Numbered from the stretch's first letter, positions 24,677 through 36,224 are shown. The stretch is 64,000 nt of DNA from Papilionanthe hookeriana x Papilionanthe teres (GCA_022702705.1 CM040424.1:141781665-141845664); one strand, 5' to 3'. Notes: generated by a model not told the origin, from the letters alone. Made by a program: numbers and translations.

Positions 24677-26687
24677 TGATGCGCCTCCGGCGTGTGCTGT
24701 TTTTCTACTTGTTTTATGTTTATAAGTATGAACACACACTAGAGATTCCATGCAAGTATACATATCCTTCAAGTAATACAGGGTGTAGTGAAATCCTGTT
24801 TATCGATCCCATAGAGAAGCTAGGTAAAAGTTTTTTAGTTAAATTCTAGCCAGACTTTAGTTTGGAAGGTCCATATAAGTGATTTTTCTAACAACTACTC
24901 CTAAAGATAAGTCATATGTTTAAAAAAACTAATAGCTACTTCTAAATGAAAATATTAATTCTAAAGATAACTCTTTATGGATGGATTAGTTTGGTGAATT
25001 TTGGGATGCTAAAAACTACTATTCTAATGTAGTGAATTGGATAAAGTTTAGGAATGTGATATATTAAATATTGCATATGCCAAATAGGAGCATATCTATT
25101 CTTTACACTTTTTCGAGTGCTATAAAGAATATTAGCTAATACTATGTTTAGACCCTAAATCTATTGTTAGGCTAGGAGGATACTGGCTCTCACTCCAGAG
25201 CTCCCACTTCCCTTTGCCTGAAGGCTAACTCTCGCTTTAGTTTCCAAACATTAGGACCGAATTGGAGATTTTAGTCTGTCACCCTAAAATTTCTAATTCT
25301 ACGCCCAATAAACCATATTTTCCTATTTATTTGCAACCAACCCCCATGAACTACATCACTCATTCATGTACATTGAATGTGGTTTCACTTTGTTGAGAAT
25401 TACACCGCACTCTCGGATCATAGTAAAATTACAACAAATTTTAACACTACAACGAGCTCTTTTTGTAATGTAAATGAAGTGCAAGTAAAAACCATCACAT
25501 TTATAATTAAAACTTCTTTTAACAGGCAGCCTAATATCCTAAAAATTAATCCTACTCATTGTAAAAGAAGAATGAAAACAATGATATAATCTTCTTATGT
25601 CATTATTCCCAAAGAAGAAGAAAGAGTAAGAAAAAGACATCACAAAGTAAGAAGAAAACACAACAAAAAACTTCATTACATCAAAGCAAATCCATTAGAT
25701 AAGTGTTTGAAAAATCATAAGATAATGAAGAACTCAATACCTAACTTTTTCTCCTTGAAAGAAAGTTTACAATCTCTCCAAAAAGTCTCTAGCTGAACCA
25801 TGCAATGCTAGAACATTCTTTTACAGATTCTCTCAAAATCTCATTACAAATCTCTCTAAAAAGGAATAAATCTACATTTCTACTCCTATTATAATATCTC
25901 TAAGCATTCTCCATGTTTTTCCTAACATTCCTCTCTTTTTTCTGACATTAAATCACTCTTTAAAGTGTAGGGATGAATTTCCAATAGATGTCTAAAGCAC
26001 CCTTCCAAAAATCGTCCAAATACATTAAATCTTGGCCATAACAGCCCAAAATCACGTCCAAACTGTCTCGGGTGCTATCGATACTGTTTTGGGCACCATC
26101 GAAGCCATATCTTCCTCATTCTTTGGATTTGGACACCGAAGGCGCCGGTTTGGGCGCCTTCAGCGCCAATTTGCAGCAGCTCCAGCGTTTCGCTCCATCT
26201 GGCTCTGTTTCAGCTCCATTTCACCCCGTTTTAATTGCATTGCATCCTAACATCTTCACCTACAAGATGAGCATAAAAAACCTATATTTAAAGTGTAATC
26301 TCATTCAAAAACATGTAAGTGTAAAGTAGATTAAGCATAGAAAGACATATCAAACTTTGTCAAGCCAAAATTTACTTTCTTGCTCTTGCTCCAAATTGCA
26401 CCGTTTTTGCTTCCTTTTCTCCAAAAGTCTATTTCTTGTACCTAAAAATAAAAAAACTTATAAAATACATTCCTTTAAAGTGCAATATTTTTAAAATTAA
26501 GCATAAAATATATATGAAAAATCAAACATTTTTTTAAGCGTGTCAACTCCCCAAAACTTAACTATTACTTCTATTTCTTGTACCTAAAAAACAAAAAAAT
26601 ATATAAAATACCTTTCTTTAAAGTGAAATATTATTAAAATTAAGCATAAAATATATATGAAAAATCAAACATTTTTTAGGCGTGTCA
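24677..26687 (-). repeat. 3' LTR of element D
   Basis: Plus-strand ends are TGATGCGCC and GGCGTGTCA. The first 1.3 kb aligns with 59136-60458, sharing landmarks such as gaggatactggctctcactccagag, ccaacccccatgaac and a purine-rich block. The outer 142 bp at the right end are tandemly duplicated (see 26429-26712). No TATA box is called because I cannot separate it from the AT-rich background. Confidence 0.85.
26138..26161. other. GC-rich hairpin in LTR D
   Basis: GAAGGCGCC, loop GGTTTG, GGCGCCTTC: a perfect 9-bp stem with a 6-nt loop in an otherwise AT-rich LTR. The architecture matches the element C hairpins but the sequence is different. The corresponding place in D's other LTR lies beyond the C' insertion. 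Confidence 0.75.
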
Positions 26688-26712
26688 ACTCCCCAAAACT
26701 TAATTGTTACTT
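26429..26712. repeat. 142-bp tandem duplication spanning the LTR D end and polypurine tract
   Basis: Copies at 26429-26570 and 26571-26712 each start ctatttcttgtacctaaaaa. Each contains the LTR terminus GCGTGTCA (ending at 26545 and 26687) followed by actccccaaaactt, which is the polypurine tract AAGTTTTGGGGAGT on the minus strand (26546-26559 and 26688-26701). So two complete tract-to-LTR junctions lie side by side. Confidence 0.9.
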
Positions 26713-28252
26713 GCCCTCAAGTAACACTATAACTTTTAAAACCAAATATTTTAACTTGTGGTAGTGGGTTTCAATAGATTTTCCTAAGTCACAAAATTGT
26801 TATAGTGTAACTTAAGAGAAATTCTAGCAAATCAACCTAAGACTATAGTGTAAAAATATCTCATATTCAACTTAGGAATCCTAATTTTCTATTTACTTCA
26901 AAAGTTATTGGAACCTGTCAAACTAAAGATTCATAGAAAATATAAAAACAAATTTTAAGCACATTATCTATACCAATTTGACTAATACCTTTTGTAATAA
27001 GAATAAGCTTAGGATTGTTTTCAAGACTTTTCGTTTAAAAAAATTCAGGTGAAACCAACTTTTGATTAGGCTTCTTCTCAAGCTTCTACTCATATATTTT
27101 CTTTTGACTTTTATTTTTCTTTTTCTTCGGGATATTTTTAATCCTTACTCTTTTCTCTTTTTTTATGTGGGATTATTATATCTGGATAGGCATTTAATAA
27201 ATTTGAATTTCACTATCCCCTTTCTAAAATCCAAAACTCAAAACTTTCCCTCACTTTTTAAAAGTGTAAGTATAAGTTTGAAAAAGGTTTCAATAAAGGC
27301 TCAATTCTCATTAAGTATATATCTAAAAATATTAGCTTTTTAAATATTTAACTACTTTTTGCCATAAGTAGGAAAATCATTTTCCTAATGTTTTCTACCA
27401 AATGTCTTAAATCTAAAATAATTTCTTCACATAGGATTTCAGCTAAGTTATTTTTCTAACATTCCTAAAATCAAATTTATAGTAACCTAATGGTAATACC
27501 ACATACCACAAGTCCTTTTAAAAGTGATATTAAATTAAATATGGGCTGCTGAGGACAACTAAAGTTAGTTTTTTTTTTTTTAATTTTTCTTCCGACAAAA
27601 CTTGAATTCTTAAATATTTTAGCAGGAAGAAAAAGTAATTAAATTTACTAGCTCTACAACATCTTATTCAATTCATATACATGAATAATCAGGATAGAAT
27701 GATTGTAGAAGAAAGTAAATCTAACCTAAAACATGCTTGCAATAATATTAAACTAAAAGGAAGTATACTCATTTTAAAATTTTATTTTTATTCCTCCCAA
27801 ACTTAATTTTTAACATATATAGCATTTAGTACATAAAATGTAAGCAGGAAGAAAAAAAGTTCAGAAATTATATCTGCCACACACGTTTAAAATTATTACT
27901 CAGGATAGTCATCATGTAGCAGAAAATAAATCTAAACTAAATATATCTGAATGAATTCACTAAATAAAATTTTACTAGCATAATAGGTATCATCTTGGGA
28001 ATATAAAAATGTTCTTCAAGTCTTATATAAAATTGTAACACACAAACAAATATATATATTTAGTGAGGTCAATTCATCTTTTAACTCATCACATCTTACT
28101 AACTTACTTCCAAATTTTAATTGAACGACTACACTAATAAATTATGTATATTTTAAATGATTTTATAGATTATAATCCCAAAGATAAGATTATCCTAGAT
28201 ATATTGGCTCTCGGGCACCAATATCAGGCATCATTTAATCCCATTAATTAAG
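26713..28252 (-). other. D internal 3' noncoding region
   Basis: AT-rich, without a credible frame. It starts with 'cttgccctcaagtaacac', the counterpart of 'cttgaggacaagtaac' upstream of C's polypurine tract, so C and D share this 3' architecture. It is interrupted at 28253 by element C and resumes at 41163. The last five bases (TTAAG, 28248-28252) are C's target site. Confidence 0.7.
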
Positions 28253-30053
28253 TGATACACCTAAAATATATAGTACTTTTATGCACATTTTTATACCTAT
28301 TTTTAATGATATTGCACTTTAATGGAAAGTATTTTGTGTTTTTCTTGCAGGTATGATGAAAATGGATGGTCAAGATGAAAGGAGCAAAATTGGATCAAAT
28401 TTGGAGCAAAAAAATGGAAAATGAAAAATGAAAATTTGGGCACTGCCGGCTAAGCGCCGCTAGACCGGCGCTTAGCCGCCACAGTTAAAAATCGAAATCT
28501 AAAGGAATTTGGCGCCAATTTCAAAGGGGATGGGACGCAACTCTTGGTGGTAACTTCCATAACTTCCTTTGGGCGGCAAGTTTGAATGAAGGGGTGCATT
28601 CTTTGGTGGATATATTGAATCTGGATACATTTTGAAGAGACACCAAGACACCTTTTGGTTTAATTTTTAAAGAGAGTCTTATGAATGACTAAGTCCTCTT
28701 CCACTTGCATTTTGAAGAAATTTTTTACAGTATTTTACTTTTACTTTGTGAGAGTTTTTATTACTAGTAGGAGTAGAGAGTAGAAAGGAGAAAAGGGTCG
28801 AAGTTAAGTCTTCTTCTTCCTACTTCTTTTCTTTCTTTTAGTTTAGTTTCTATTGAAGTCTGAATTTTATTTCGATTCATCAGAGTTGGGAGATCTGCTC
28901 TGAGGAGTAGTTTAGTGAAGAGTTAAAGTTTCAGAGGAACTTCTTGAGTCTTGTGGAGAGAATTTTCAGATAAGTGTTTACTTTTGTTCTTACATTTAGT
29001 TTTTTAATTAATACTTGTTTTTGTTTGTTGTTTTTCTTATGGTTTTTAACTTCAAATCAATATATTTTTGTATTTTCTCAATGCATTCTGAGTAGTTTAC
29101 TTTATCTTTTTCTTTCTTAAATGGAGAAGTAATTAGTTTATGGAGAATTGTTGTGGAAAGTATAAGTGTTTAAAGTTGGAAGAAGTTGTAAAGATTGATT
29201 CTGAAAACTTTGCTTACTTCTTAATTTGGCCTGTTAAGTTGTAGAATTTCTTGATATTATGTAAGATCCAATGCTGTATTGTCTCAAAAAAGTTAATAAG
29301 AATCACATGCAATTATATGAGTGAGAAATGTAGTCAATATAATTGAATGTAATATTAGAAGATATTTTTATGAAAGGGAGTCAAATTAGAGGATTTTAGA
29401 GTGACAGGATAAAACCCTCTAATTTGGTTTGAAATTTTGAGTTTTTTATGAGAAGTTAACCCCCAGTTGGTGGGAATCGAGGGAACTCTAGAGTGAGAGA
29501 CTGGTATCTTCCCTGCATAACCATGTTCAAAATGATAAAATTTCAAATTAACCTATGTTCTTTATAGAACCAAGTAAGGGTAAAGAACACATTTGCATCT
29601 AACTGTCACAATAAATTTAAATACTTCCACAACAATACTTTAATAATTATTACTACTTCATAAAAGAAAAAAAATGATATTCTAGTTAATAGTTTTTACA
29701 TACAGTGTTATTAGTTATTATAATTTTAATTTCTTGCTTAACATTTTATTAAGGAAATTTCAAAAGGTAAATCAACTTTCAAAACTTTTCAAAATCAAGA
29801 CATACTTTCAAAAGCCATTAAAAAAAGTAAAAAGATAATTTTCTGATTCCTTTAAAGATTTTCATATTTTCCCTGTGGGTTCGATATCTCGGGGCTTAAT
29901 TAGAAAGTCTTATATTACTTGATAAACGATATGTATACTTGCGTAGTATCCCATATTATAAAATCATAATTTTCATATCTAAATCATCAGCACATATATA
30001 TATCAGTGCGGGGCCAAGTTTTTTGGTGCACATAACTTTATCCGGCAGAGTCA
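28253..30053 (+). repeat. 5' LTR of element C
   Basis: Runs from TGATACACC to ...CAGAGTCA, with the primer site 6 bp further. The homologous 3' LTR ends ...GATGATCA. A hairpin occurs about 195 bp in (28448-28477). Near 28350 there is TTTTTCTTGCAG|GT, which resembles a splice acceptor, but its use is unknown. Confidence 0.95.
28448..28477. other. Hairpin in 5' LTR of C
   Basis: GGCTAAGCGCCG, loop CTAGAC, CGGCGCTTAGCC: a perfect 12-bp stem with a 6-nt loop. Outer bases extend it imperfectly (CTGCC...GCCGCCACAG). Confidence 0.9.
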
Positions 30054-30059
30054 AGTTTC

Positions 30060-30077
30060 TGATGCCGTTGCTGGGGA
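30060..30077 (+). other. Primer binding site of element C
   Basis: TGATGCCGTTGCTGGGGA. It differs by C-to-T or G-to-A changes from TGGCGCCGTTGCCGGGGA, the tRNA-Asp-complementary site typical of Athila/Tat elements. Confidence 0.9.
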
Positions 30078-30178
30078 AAAATAATTAAATTACATTTTTA
30101 AGAGAATTAAGAAATTTTAAATTTTTACTTTTCTTTGTTTTTGTTTGTGTGTTATGTTTTGTTTTGTTTTATTGTTGT

Positions 30179-31927
30179 ATGCGTAGTTTAGGTTTTGAGG
30201 AACTTTTGCCTTATGATTCTGAATTAGAAAGAACTATCAGAAAAATCAAAAAAATAAAAAATACAGAAAAAGATAAAAATATTCAAGAAATGGCAAATCA
30301 TCAAAATCAAAATGTAGGCATCCATCAAGAATTAAGACCTTTAAGAGATTATGTTAACCCTACAGTAGATGAACTTCGTGGTAGTATTCAAAACACTGCT
30401 GTAGCTGCTAATTCTTTGAGCTTAAACATGCTATTATCCAAATGGTGTCTAATAATCAGTTTGGGGGCGCAATAACTAAAGATCCTAATTTGCATCCTGC
30501 TAATTTTCTAGAGTTGTGTGCTACTTTTAAATATGATGGTGTTTTGGATGATGCTATTAGACTTAAACTTTTTCCTTTCTCACTAAGGGATAAAGCTAAA
30601 ATATGGTTACATTCGTTACCACCTGGATCAATAAGAACTTAGGGTGAACTGTAACAAAAATTCCTTGCTAAATATTTTCCACCATGTAAGACTGCTAAGT
30701 TGAGAAATGATATAGCATCTTTTAGTTAGTTTGAAGGGGAATCAATATATGAAGCTTGGGAAAGATTTAAAGATCTCCTCAAGAAATGTCCACATCATAC
30801 GATACCAGATTAGTTAATAATTCAAACTTTTTATAATGGATTAGTTGGAACTCGTAGATCAATCATCGATGTTGCTGCTGGTAGATCATTAATGTCTAAA
30901 CCATTTTCTGATTCTTATGCTTTAATTGAAGAAATGGCTACTAATAATTTTCAATGGCCTTCTGAAAGGTTAAATCCTAAAAAGGTAGCCAGTGTTTATG
31001 AAAATGATGCTTTTACAATGTTAGCAAATCAAGTTGCTGATGCATCAAGGAAGATAGACCAATTTGGGATGAATTTTTCTCAGCCAAATCTCATGACTGA
31101 AGAAAATTCATTAGGCCAAATGGTTGATTCTCATTCTTCACAGAAACTGTGAATGCTATAATAAAACCTAACAACTCATATTCCAATTATTATAACCCAG
31201 GTTAGAAGAATCATCCAAATTTTAGCTGGAATAACAATAATCAGGGTGGTGTTAATCAACAATGGGGAAACCACCAAGTAAACCCATTGGGGAATTGAAA
31301 CAACCAAGGTAATAATAGTAATAGATTAACTTATCCTTCAGGTTATAACAATGCTTTACAATATAAGGATAAGAAGTTGTTTATGGAAGAAGTAGTATCA
31401 CATATGGGAAATCAATTACAAATTCAAGGAGCAACCATCAGAAATATTGAAAATCAATTGAGACAAATTGCAAATGCCTTAAGTAATAGATCCCAAGGAA
31501 TGCTTCCAAGTAAACCTGAAGTGAATCCAAGAGAAAAGAATAAAGAACAAGTAAAAGCAATTCAACTGAGATGTGGAAAAGAATTGGAAGGTAGAGTTCA
31601 AAAAGAAACTGAAGTAGAGAAAGAAGAGATTGAAAGACCTAAAGAGGACGCTCCAAAAGGTTTTGAAAGACCTATTTCTCCACCTAAGGTTGATTTAGAA
31701 AAACCACCACCTTCATTTCCTCAGAGACTTCGTTAACAAAAGTTGGATAAGCAATTTTCAAAATTCTTGGAGATATTAAAGAAGCTTACCATTAATATTC
31801 CATTTCTTGAAGCTCTAGAACAAATGCCAAGCTATGCAAAATTTATGAAGGATAATCTTAATAAAAAGAGGAAGTTTGATGAAAATGAGACTGTTGCACT
31901 TAGTGAGGAGTGCAGTACGATAATTTA
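30179..31927 (+). pseudogene. Element C gag, broken
   Basis: The ATG at 30179 begins MRSLGFEELLPYDSELERT, followed by IRKIKK. A frameshift near 30420 moves into a frame with DPNLHPANFLELC, FPFSLRDKAKIWLHSLPPGS and FLAKYFPP, the Retrotrans_gag core. Later parts are NPKKVASVYENDAF, an Asn/Gln-rich stretch, a coiled coil (30-40 residues, IRNIENQLRQIANALSN) and KAIQLRCGKELEGR before the protease. At least eight in-frame stops occur. Those I checked (near 30642, 30652, 30728, 30813, 31205, 31300, 31735, 31927) fit CAA/CAG or TGG changed by a transition. Nucleocapsid packaging function is inferred from the family. Confidence 0.9.
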
Positions 31928-32650
31928 GAAAATGCTTCCTAAAAACTTAAAGATACTGGTAGTTTCACAATTCCATGTGCAATCGGAGAAAGATTCTGTG
32001 GAAACGCTTTATGTGATTTGGGTGCAAGCATTAACCTTATGCCTTTATCAATATTCAAAAGACTGTGACTAGGAGAAATAACCTCAACTACTGTAACTAC
32101 AATTAGCAGATCGTTCGATCACATATCCTAAAGGAGTTATAGAAGATGTTTTTGTAAAAGTGGATCAATTTATTTTTCCTGTGGATTTCATATGTTAGAT
32201 ATGGAGGAAGATAAAGAGATACCCATAATTTTAGGGAGACCTTTTGTAGCTACAGGCAGAGCCATGATAGATGTGCAAAAAGAGGAATTAACAATGAGGG
32301 TTAATGATCAGACTGTTACATTTAATATTTCAAAATCGATGAAATATCCTGCTAGAGGTAAAGAAGATGAGTGTTATATGATGGATGTTATTGAATATTT
32401 AAGTGAAAGTAATTTCAAATCAACTTATGAAGAGAAAGCTGAAAGAGAATAATGGGAATATAAGCAAGAAGAGGAGTTATTTGATTCTGAAGATTTTCAA
32501 GAGGAAGATTTAAAGTATGTTCATGAAAGTTTTAATTTGTAGGATATGACTGAAAAAGATGAATCTTATGGTCCATCAATTGAAAAACCTCCTGAACTTG
32601 AGCTAAAAATGCTTCCTGATCATTTGAAGTATGTTTTCTAGGTGAATCCT
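31928..32650 (+). pseudogene. Element C aspartic protease, broken
   Basis: The active-site segment is CDLGASINLMPLSIFKRL, near 32010-32065, and the flap-distal segment is IPIILGRPFVATGRAMIDV, near 32218-32275, as in Athila proteases. An acidic linker (EEELFDSEDFQEEDLKY) follows before RT. The two halves lie in different frames and stops are present (for example 32066 and 32450). Confidence 0.85.
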
Positions 32651-33720
32651 CAACCTTGCCTGTTATAATTTCCTCTCAATTAACTGAAAAATAAGAAGAG
32701 AGTTTGCTTGAAATTTTGAAGAAGCACAAGAAAGCCTTTGGATGGACAATTGCTGGTATTAAAGAAATCATTCCTTCAATTTGTATGCATAGAATTCTTA
32801 TGGAAGATAATTGCAAACAGCGGGTTGATCCCCAGAGGAGATTAAATCCTATCATGAAAGACGTTGTTAAGAAAGAAATTTTAAAATGGTTGGATGCTGG
32901 AATTATCTACCCTATTTCAGATAGTACATGGTTTAGTCCTATTCACTGTGTTCCTAAGAAAGGAGGAGTAACTGTGACTGTTAATGAAAAGAATGAAATG
33001 ATACCAACAAGTTACAGGGTGGCGAATATGCATTGATTATAGAAAATTAAACTTTGCCCCAAGGAAAGATCATTTTCCACTCCCTTTTCTAGATCAAATG
33101 TTGGATAGACTGGCTGGGCATAAATACTTTTGTTTTCTGGATGGATATGTTGGTTACCATCAAATTCAAATTACTCCTGAGGATCAAGAGAAAACTATGT
33201 TTACCAGTCCTTATGGTACATTTGCTTTTAAAAGAATGCCCTTTGGTTTATGTAATGCCTCTGCTTCATTTCAGAGATGTATGATAGCTATTATTTGTGA
33301 TTTGATTGAAAAAGGGATTGAAGTTTTTATGGATGACTTTTTAGTGTTTGAAATTTCGTTTGAATCATGTTTAGAACATCTATCTAAAGTTCTAAAATGC
33401 CGTGAAGAAACTAATTTTGTCCTTAATTAGGAAAAATGCCAATTTAAGGTCACAGGAGGAATTGTTTTGGGACATCGGATTTCATAAAAAAGTTTGGAGG
33501 TAGATCCTGCAAAAATTTAAGTTATATCTAATTTACCTTGCCCAACCAATGTAAGGGGAATTAGAAGTTTTTTAGGACATGCTGGATTCTACAGGCGTTA
33601 CATCAAAGACTTTTCAAAAATTACAAAACCTTTATGTCGTTTACTGGAAAAGGATGCACTTTTTAATTTTGATGATGACTGTCGTAAAGCCTTTGAAACG
33701 TTAAAAGAAAAATTAATCAC
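32651..33720 (+). pseudogene. Element C reverse transcriptase, broken
   Basis: Blocks in order: HKKAFGWTIAGIKEI (32728), DAGIIYPISDSTWFSPIHCV near 32895, PKKGG, IDYRKLN, a HFPLPFLDQMLDRLAGHKYF region (33070), GYHQIQI, FAFKRMPFGLCNA and the catalytic FMDDFLVF near 33330, where YVDD is usual. A frameshift occurs near 33010. An in-frame TAG follows near 33428 and further stops lie near 33487 and 33520. All seven RT blocks are still recognisable. Confidence 0.9.
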
Positions 33721-34135
33721 TGCACCTGTAATAATTTTACCAAATTGGGAAAAACCTTTTGAATTAATGTGTGATGCTAGTGATTATGCTATTGGTGCTG
33801 TTTTAGGTCAGAAATATGATAAAATTTTCAAAGTAATTTATTATGCCAGTAAAACTTTTAATGAAGCTCAAATTAAATATACCTCTACTGAGAAAGAGTT
33901 ATTAGCTATAGTATTTGTCTTTGATAAATTTCGATCATATTTAATTGTAACTAAATGTGTGGTGCATACTGATCATTTTGCTATTAAATACTTAATGAAG
34001 AAAAATGATGCAAAATCGAGACTGATAAGATGGATTCTTCTTTTGCAAGAATTTGATTTTGAGATAGTAGATAGGAAGGGTTCTGATAATCAAATTGCTG
34101 ATCATTTGTCCATGCTTGAAATTGAAAAATCTCTC
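33721..34135 (+). pseudogene. Element C RNase H domain (open frame 33767-34402)
   Basis: Open frame with the expected catalytic residues: CDASDYAIGAVLGQ (Asp), YTSTEKELLAIVFVFDKFRS (Glu) and VVHTDHFAIKYL (Asp), followed by DNQIADHLS. It is intact through the integrase linker to 34402. Upstream RT is broken, so the frame cannot be reached from a gag-pol start. Only one RNase H is present, unlike the Tat elements here. Confidence 0.9.
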
Positions 34136-34877
34136 TGTGATATTGAAGAAATTAATGAACATTTTCCTGATGAAAAACTGTTCACTGTTAAAGAATGGCG
34201 TGTTCCGTGGTATGCAGACATAGTAAACTTTATTGTTAGTAATATTTTACCCTATGGTTTGACATACCAAGAAAAGAAGAAATTTCTGTCTGATGCTAAG
34301 ACCTATTTTTGGGATGACCCATTTTTATATAAACAAGAAAAGGATCTTATAATTCGAAGATGTGTACCTTTGGAAGAGACTTATGAAATTATTCAAAAAT
34401 GACATGATTCTGATTATGGGGGACATTTTGGAAGTGATAAAACTGCATATAAAATATTACAATCAGGATTTTATTGGCCTACAATTTTTAAGGATGTGAA
34501 TGTTTATATTAAAAATTGTGATAGATGTTAGTGTGTTGGCAATTTTTCTAGAAGAAATGAGATGCCCCTCAATTATATGTTGGAAGTTGAAATATTTGAT
34601 ATTTGGGGACTAGATTTTATGGACCATTACACCATCTTTCGGAAATGTTTATATTTTGATAGCACTAGATTATGTTTCCAAATGGATTAAAGCTATTGCT
34701 TTACCTCAATGTGATGCTCAAAGTTTTGCCAAGTTTTTAGAAAAGAATATATTTTCTATATTTGGAATACCAAGAGTAATCATAACTGATGGGGGATGTC
34801 ATTTTACAAATGTGATTATTGGGAAGTTATCAAATAAATATCATATTAATCATCACATTGCTTTTTGCTTTACCTAA
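34136..34877 (+). pseudogene. Element C integrase, truncated
   Basis: The zinc-binding region (HDSDYGGHFGSDKTAYKIL, then IKNCDRC) is near 34403-34530, after a TGA at 34400. The catalytic core starts with FDIWGLDFM (first Asp) and continues after a frameshift with ALDYVSKWIKAIALP and VIITDGGCHF (second Asp). It stops after about 20 more residues (YHINHHIAF). The part with the catalytic Glu and the C-terminal domain is absent. The sequence joins directly to the post-integrase segment 'gacgttaaaacaagtgctttg...gggaggcaacc', conserved in Athila elements, so an internal deletion is likely. Confidence 0.85.
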
Positions 34878-35164
34878 ATATGATAATAATTTAATGTTGG
34901 GTCACTCAGAATGAGTTCTGGGTATGTCAGGCTGAAGACGTTAAAACAAGTGCTTTGTGGGAGGCAACCAATAATTATTGGTGTGCTTTGCTTTATGTTT
35001 GTTTTGTGTGCTTTGTTTGCTTTATTTGGTTTGTTTTTATGTTTTTAGTGATAGTAATTTGGAGTTTTTAAACTATAGTATAGTTTATTTGACCTTAATT
35101 GATGATTTAGAGAAGTCAGAATGAAAATTTGGACACTTAGAAGAGCTGTGATAAATTGAGCACT
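34878..35164 (+). other. Post-integrase spacer of element C
   Basis: Noncoding. It contains the segment 'gtgggaggcaaccaataatt' (34958), whose counterpart on the minus strand in element D lies at 41560-41600. From about 35100 it begins to resemble the LTR around its hairpin (gaaaatttggacac...gcactggcggctaagcgc). Confidence 0.7.
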
Positions 35165-35200
35165 GGCGGCTAAGCGCTAACTGGTTGGCGCTTAGGCGCC
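35165..35200. other. Internal hairpin 1 of element C
   Basis: GGCGGCTAAGCGCTA, loop ACTGGT, TGGCGCTTAGGCGCC: 13 of 15 Watson-Crick pairs plus one G-U. It is flanked by GCACT and GCAGTTA as in the LTR copies. Confidence 0.85.
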
Positions 35201-35316
35201 GCAGTTATAAAAACGTGAAAAATGAGGTTCTAGAAGCCTCGATTGTGGGGGAGTGGTTTTGGAAGTTAATTTGGAGTTTTAAAATGTCTTGAGGCAGTTT
35301 TAGCACTTCCCAAGTC

Positions 35317-35325
35317 TATAAAAAG
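35317..35325 (+). promoter_or_regulatory. TATA-like box downstream of internal hairpin 1
   Basis: TATAAAAAG in the context aagtctataaaaaggacct, a strong plant TATA match about 120 bp after the hairpin and about 230 bp before the ATG at 35549. It suggests an internal promoter for the 3' ORFs. That is inference from position and sequence only. Confidence 0.45.
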
Positions 35326-35548
35326 GACCTGATTTAAGAGAAACACTTGCCCCAAGTCCTATTTTCATTTATGAGTCATAAGAAGAGAGTTTTGAGGGCA
35401 TCATGTCTTCCTGGAGAACGAGATTAATAAGAAGCAATATTCTGACAAGAGTAAGTTCGTTAGTGACAGTGCTAAAGAGTTATTCAATGGATATCTCGCT
35501 GTTAGTATTCAAGGGATTGCTGAAATAATTGCAAATATTGAAGCCCGA

Positions 35549-35791
35549 ATGACTTCAATGGAAGCAAAAATCCATGAAAGTAACCTACATTTGGAGCACA
35601 TGGGATGGCAACTCAAGATGCAATTCAGTAATTCAAGGTACGTGGAAGAAGCGGATAAGACGATGTTTCTTAAGAACAAATGGATTGAAGATTTATCAGA
35701 TTTATCGCCCATTTTAAGGATGAACAATTATCGCCTGTTTTATCAGATTTATATTCCTGAAGGGTCAAATGATAATCATAATGGTTCGTGA
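35549..35791 (+). CDS. Small ORF of element C, unknown function (80 aa)
   Basis: The first ATG is at 35549, but the frame is open from 35396, just after a TGA. Upstream codons read ENEINKKQYSDKSKFVSDSA and so on, so the ancestral protein may have been about 130 residues. An out-of-frame ATG lies at 35403. The product is hydrophilic with a helical, probably coiled-coil segment (IEARMTSMEAKIHESNLHLE) and ends IYIPEGSNDNHNGS. I do not recognise a family. It lies between the internal TATA-like box and the second hairpin module. Confidence 0.4.
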   Translation: MTSMEAKIHESNLHLEHMGWQLKMQFSNSRYVEEADKTMFLKNKWIEDLSDLSPILRMNNYRLFYQIYIPEGSNDNHNGS

Positions 35792-36224
35792 TATAATCCG
35801 TCTAATAGAGAATGGAATTAAGAGGGCTTTGTTCTTATTTGTTTAGTGTACTTATGTGTATGTTTAGTGTTCATGTGTGTTATGTTTGGTGTGTTTAGTG
35901 TTTATATCTAAGTATTAACTAAGCCTGATGATGTGATGGTTACATCCTAAAGATGTATACTTATTAGTTTAAGATTAAAGTCTCTTGTATTTAGAGAATT
36001 TCATCCTTTATGTGTGGATAGAAATTTTAGAATTGTATTAAGTGTTATGTTTGTTTTAATATAAGTTTGTGTTTGTGTGAAATTTGTGTGGAATCAATGG
36101 ATATTAAATTTTGATTTGGAATATTGGAAGATTTATGTGGGGAGAAATAATTTTTCTGGAGTAATTAAGGGTGATTAACAAAGTGATTTAGTGCATATAC
36201 CTTAATTGTGAAAATCAGGGTACT

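Noticed and set aside
26032..26329. Overlapping plus-strand ORFs of 72 and 85 codons in LTR D
   Set aside because: They lie across the LTR hairpin and GC-rich patch, have no conserved counterpart in D's other LTR (interrupted before this point), and show no protein features.
30060..30077. tRNA-like sequence
   Set aside because: It is an 18-nt primer binding site complementary to a tRNA 3' end, not a tRNA gene. The same applies to 22972-22989, 51607-51624 and 59112-59129.
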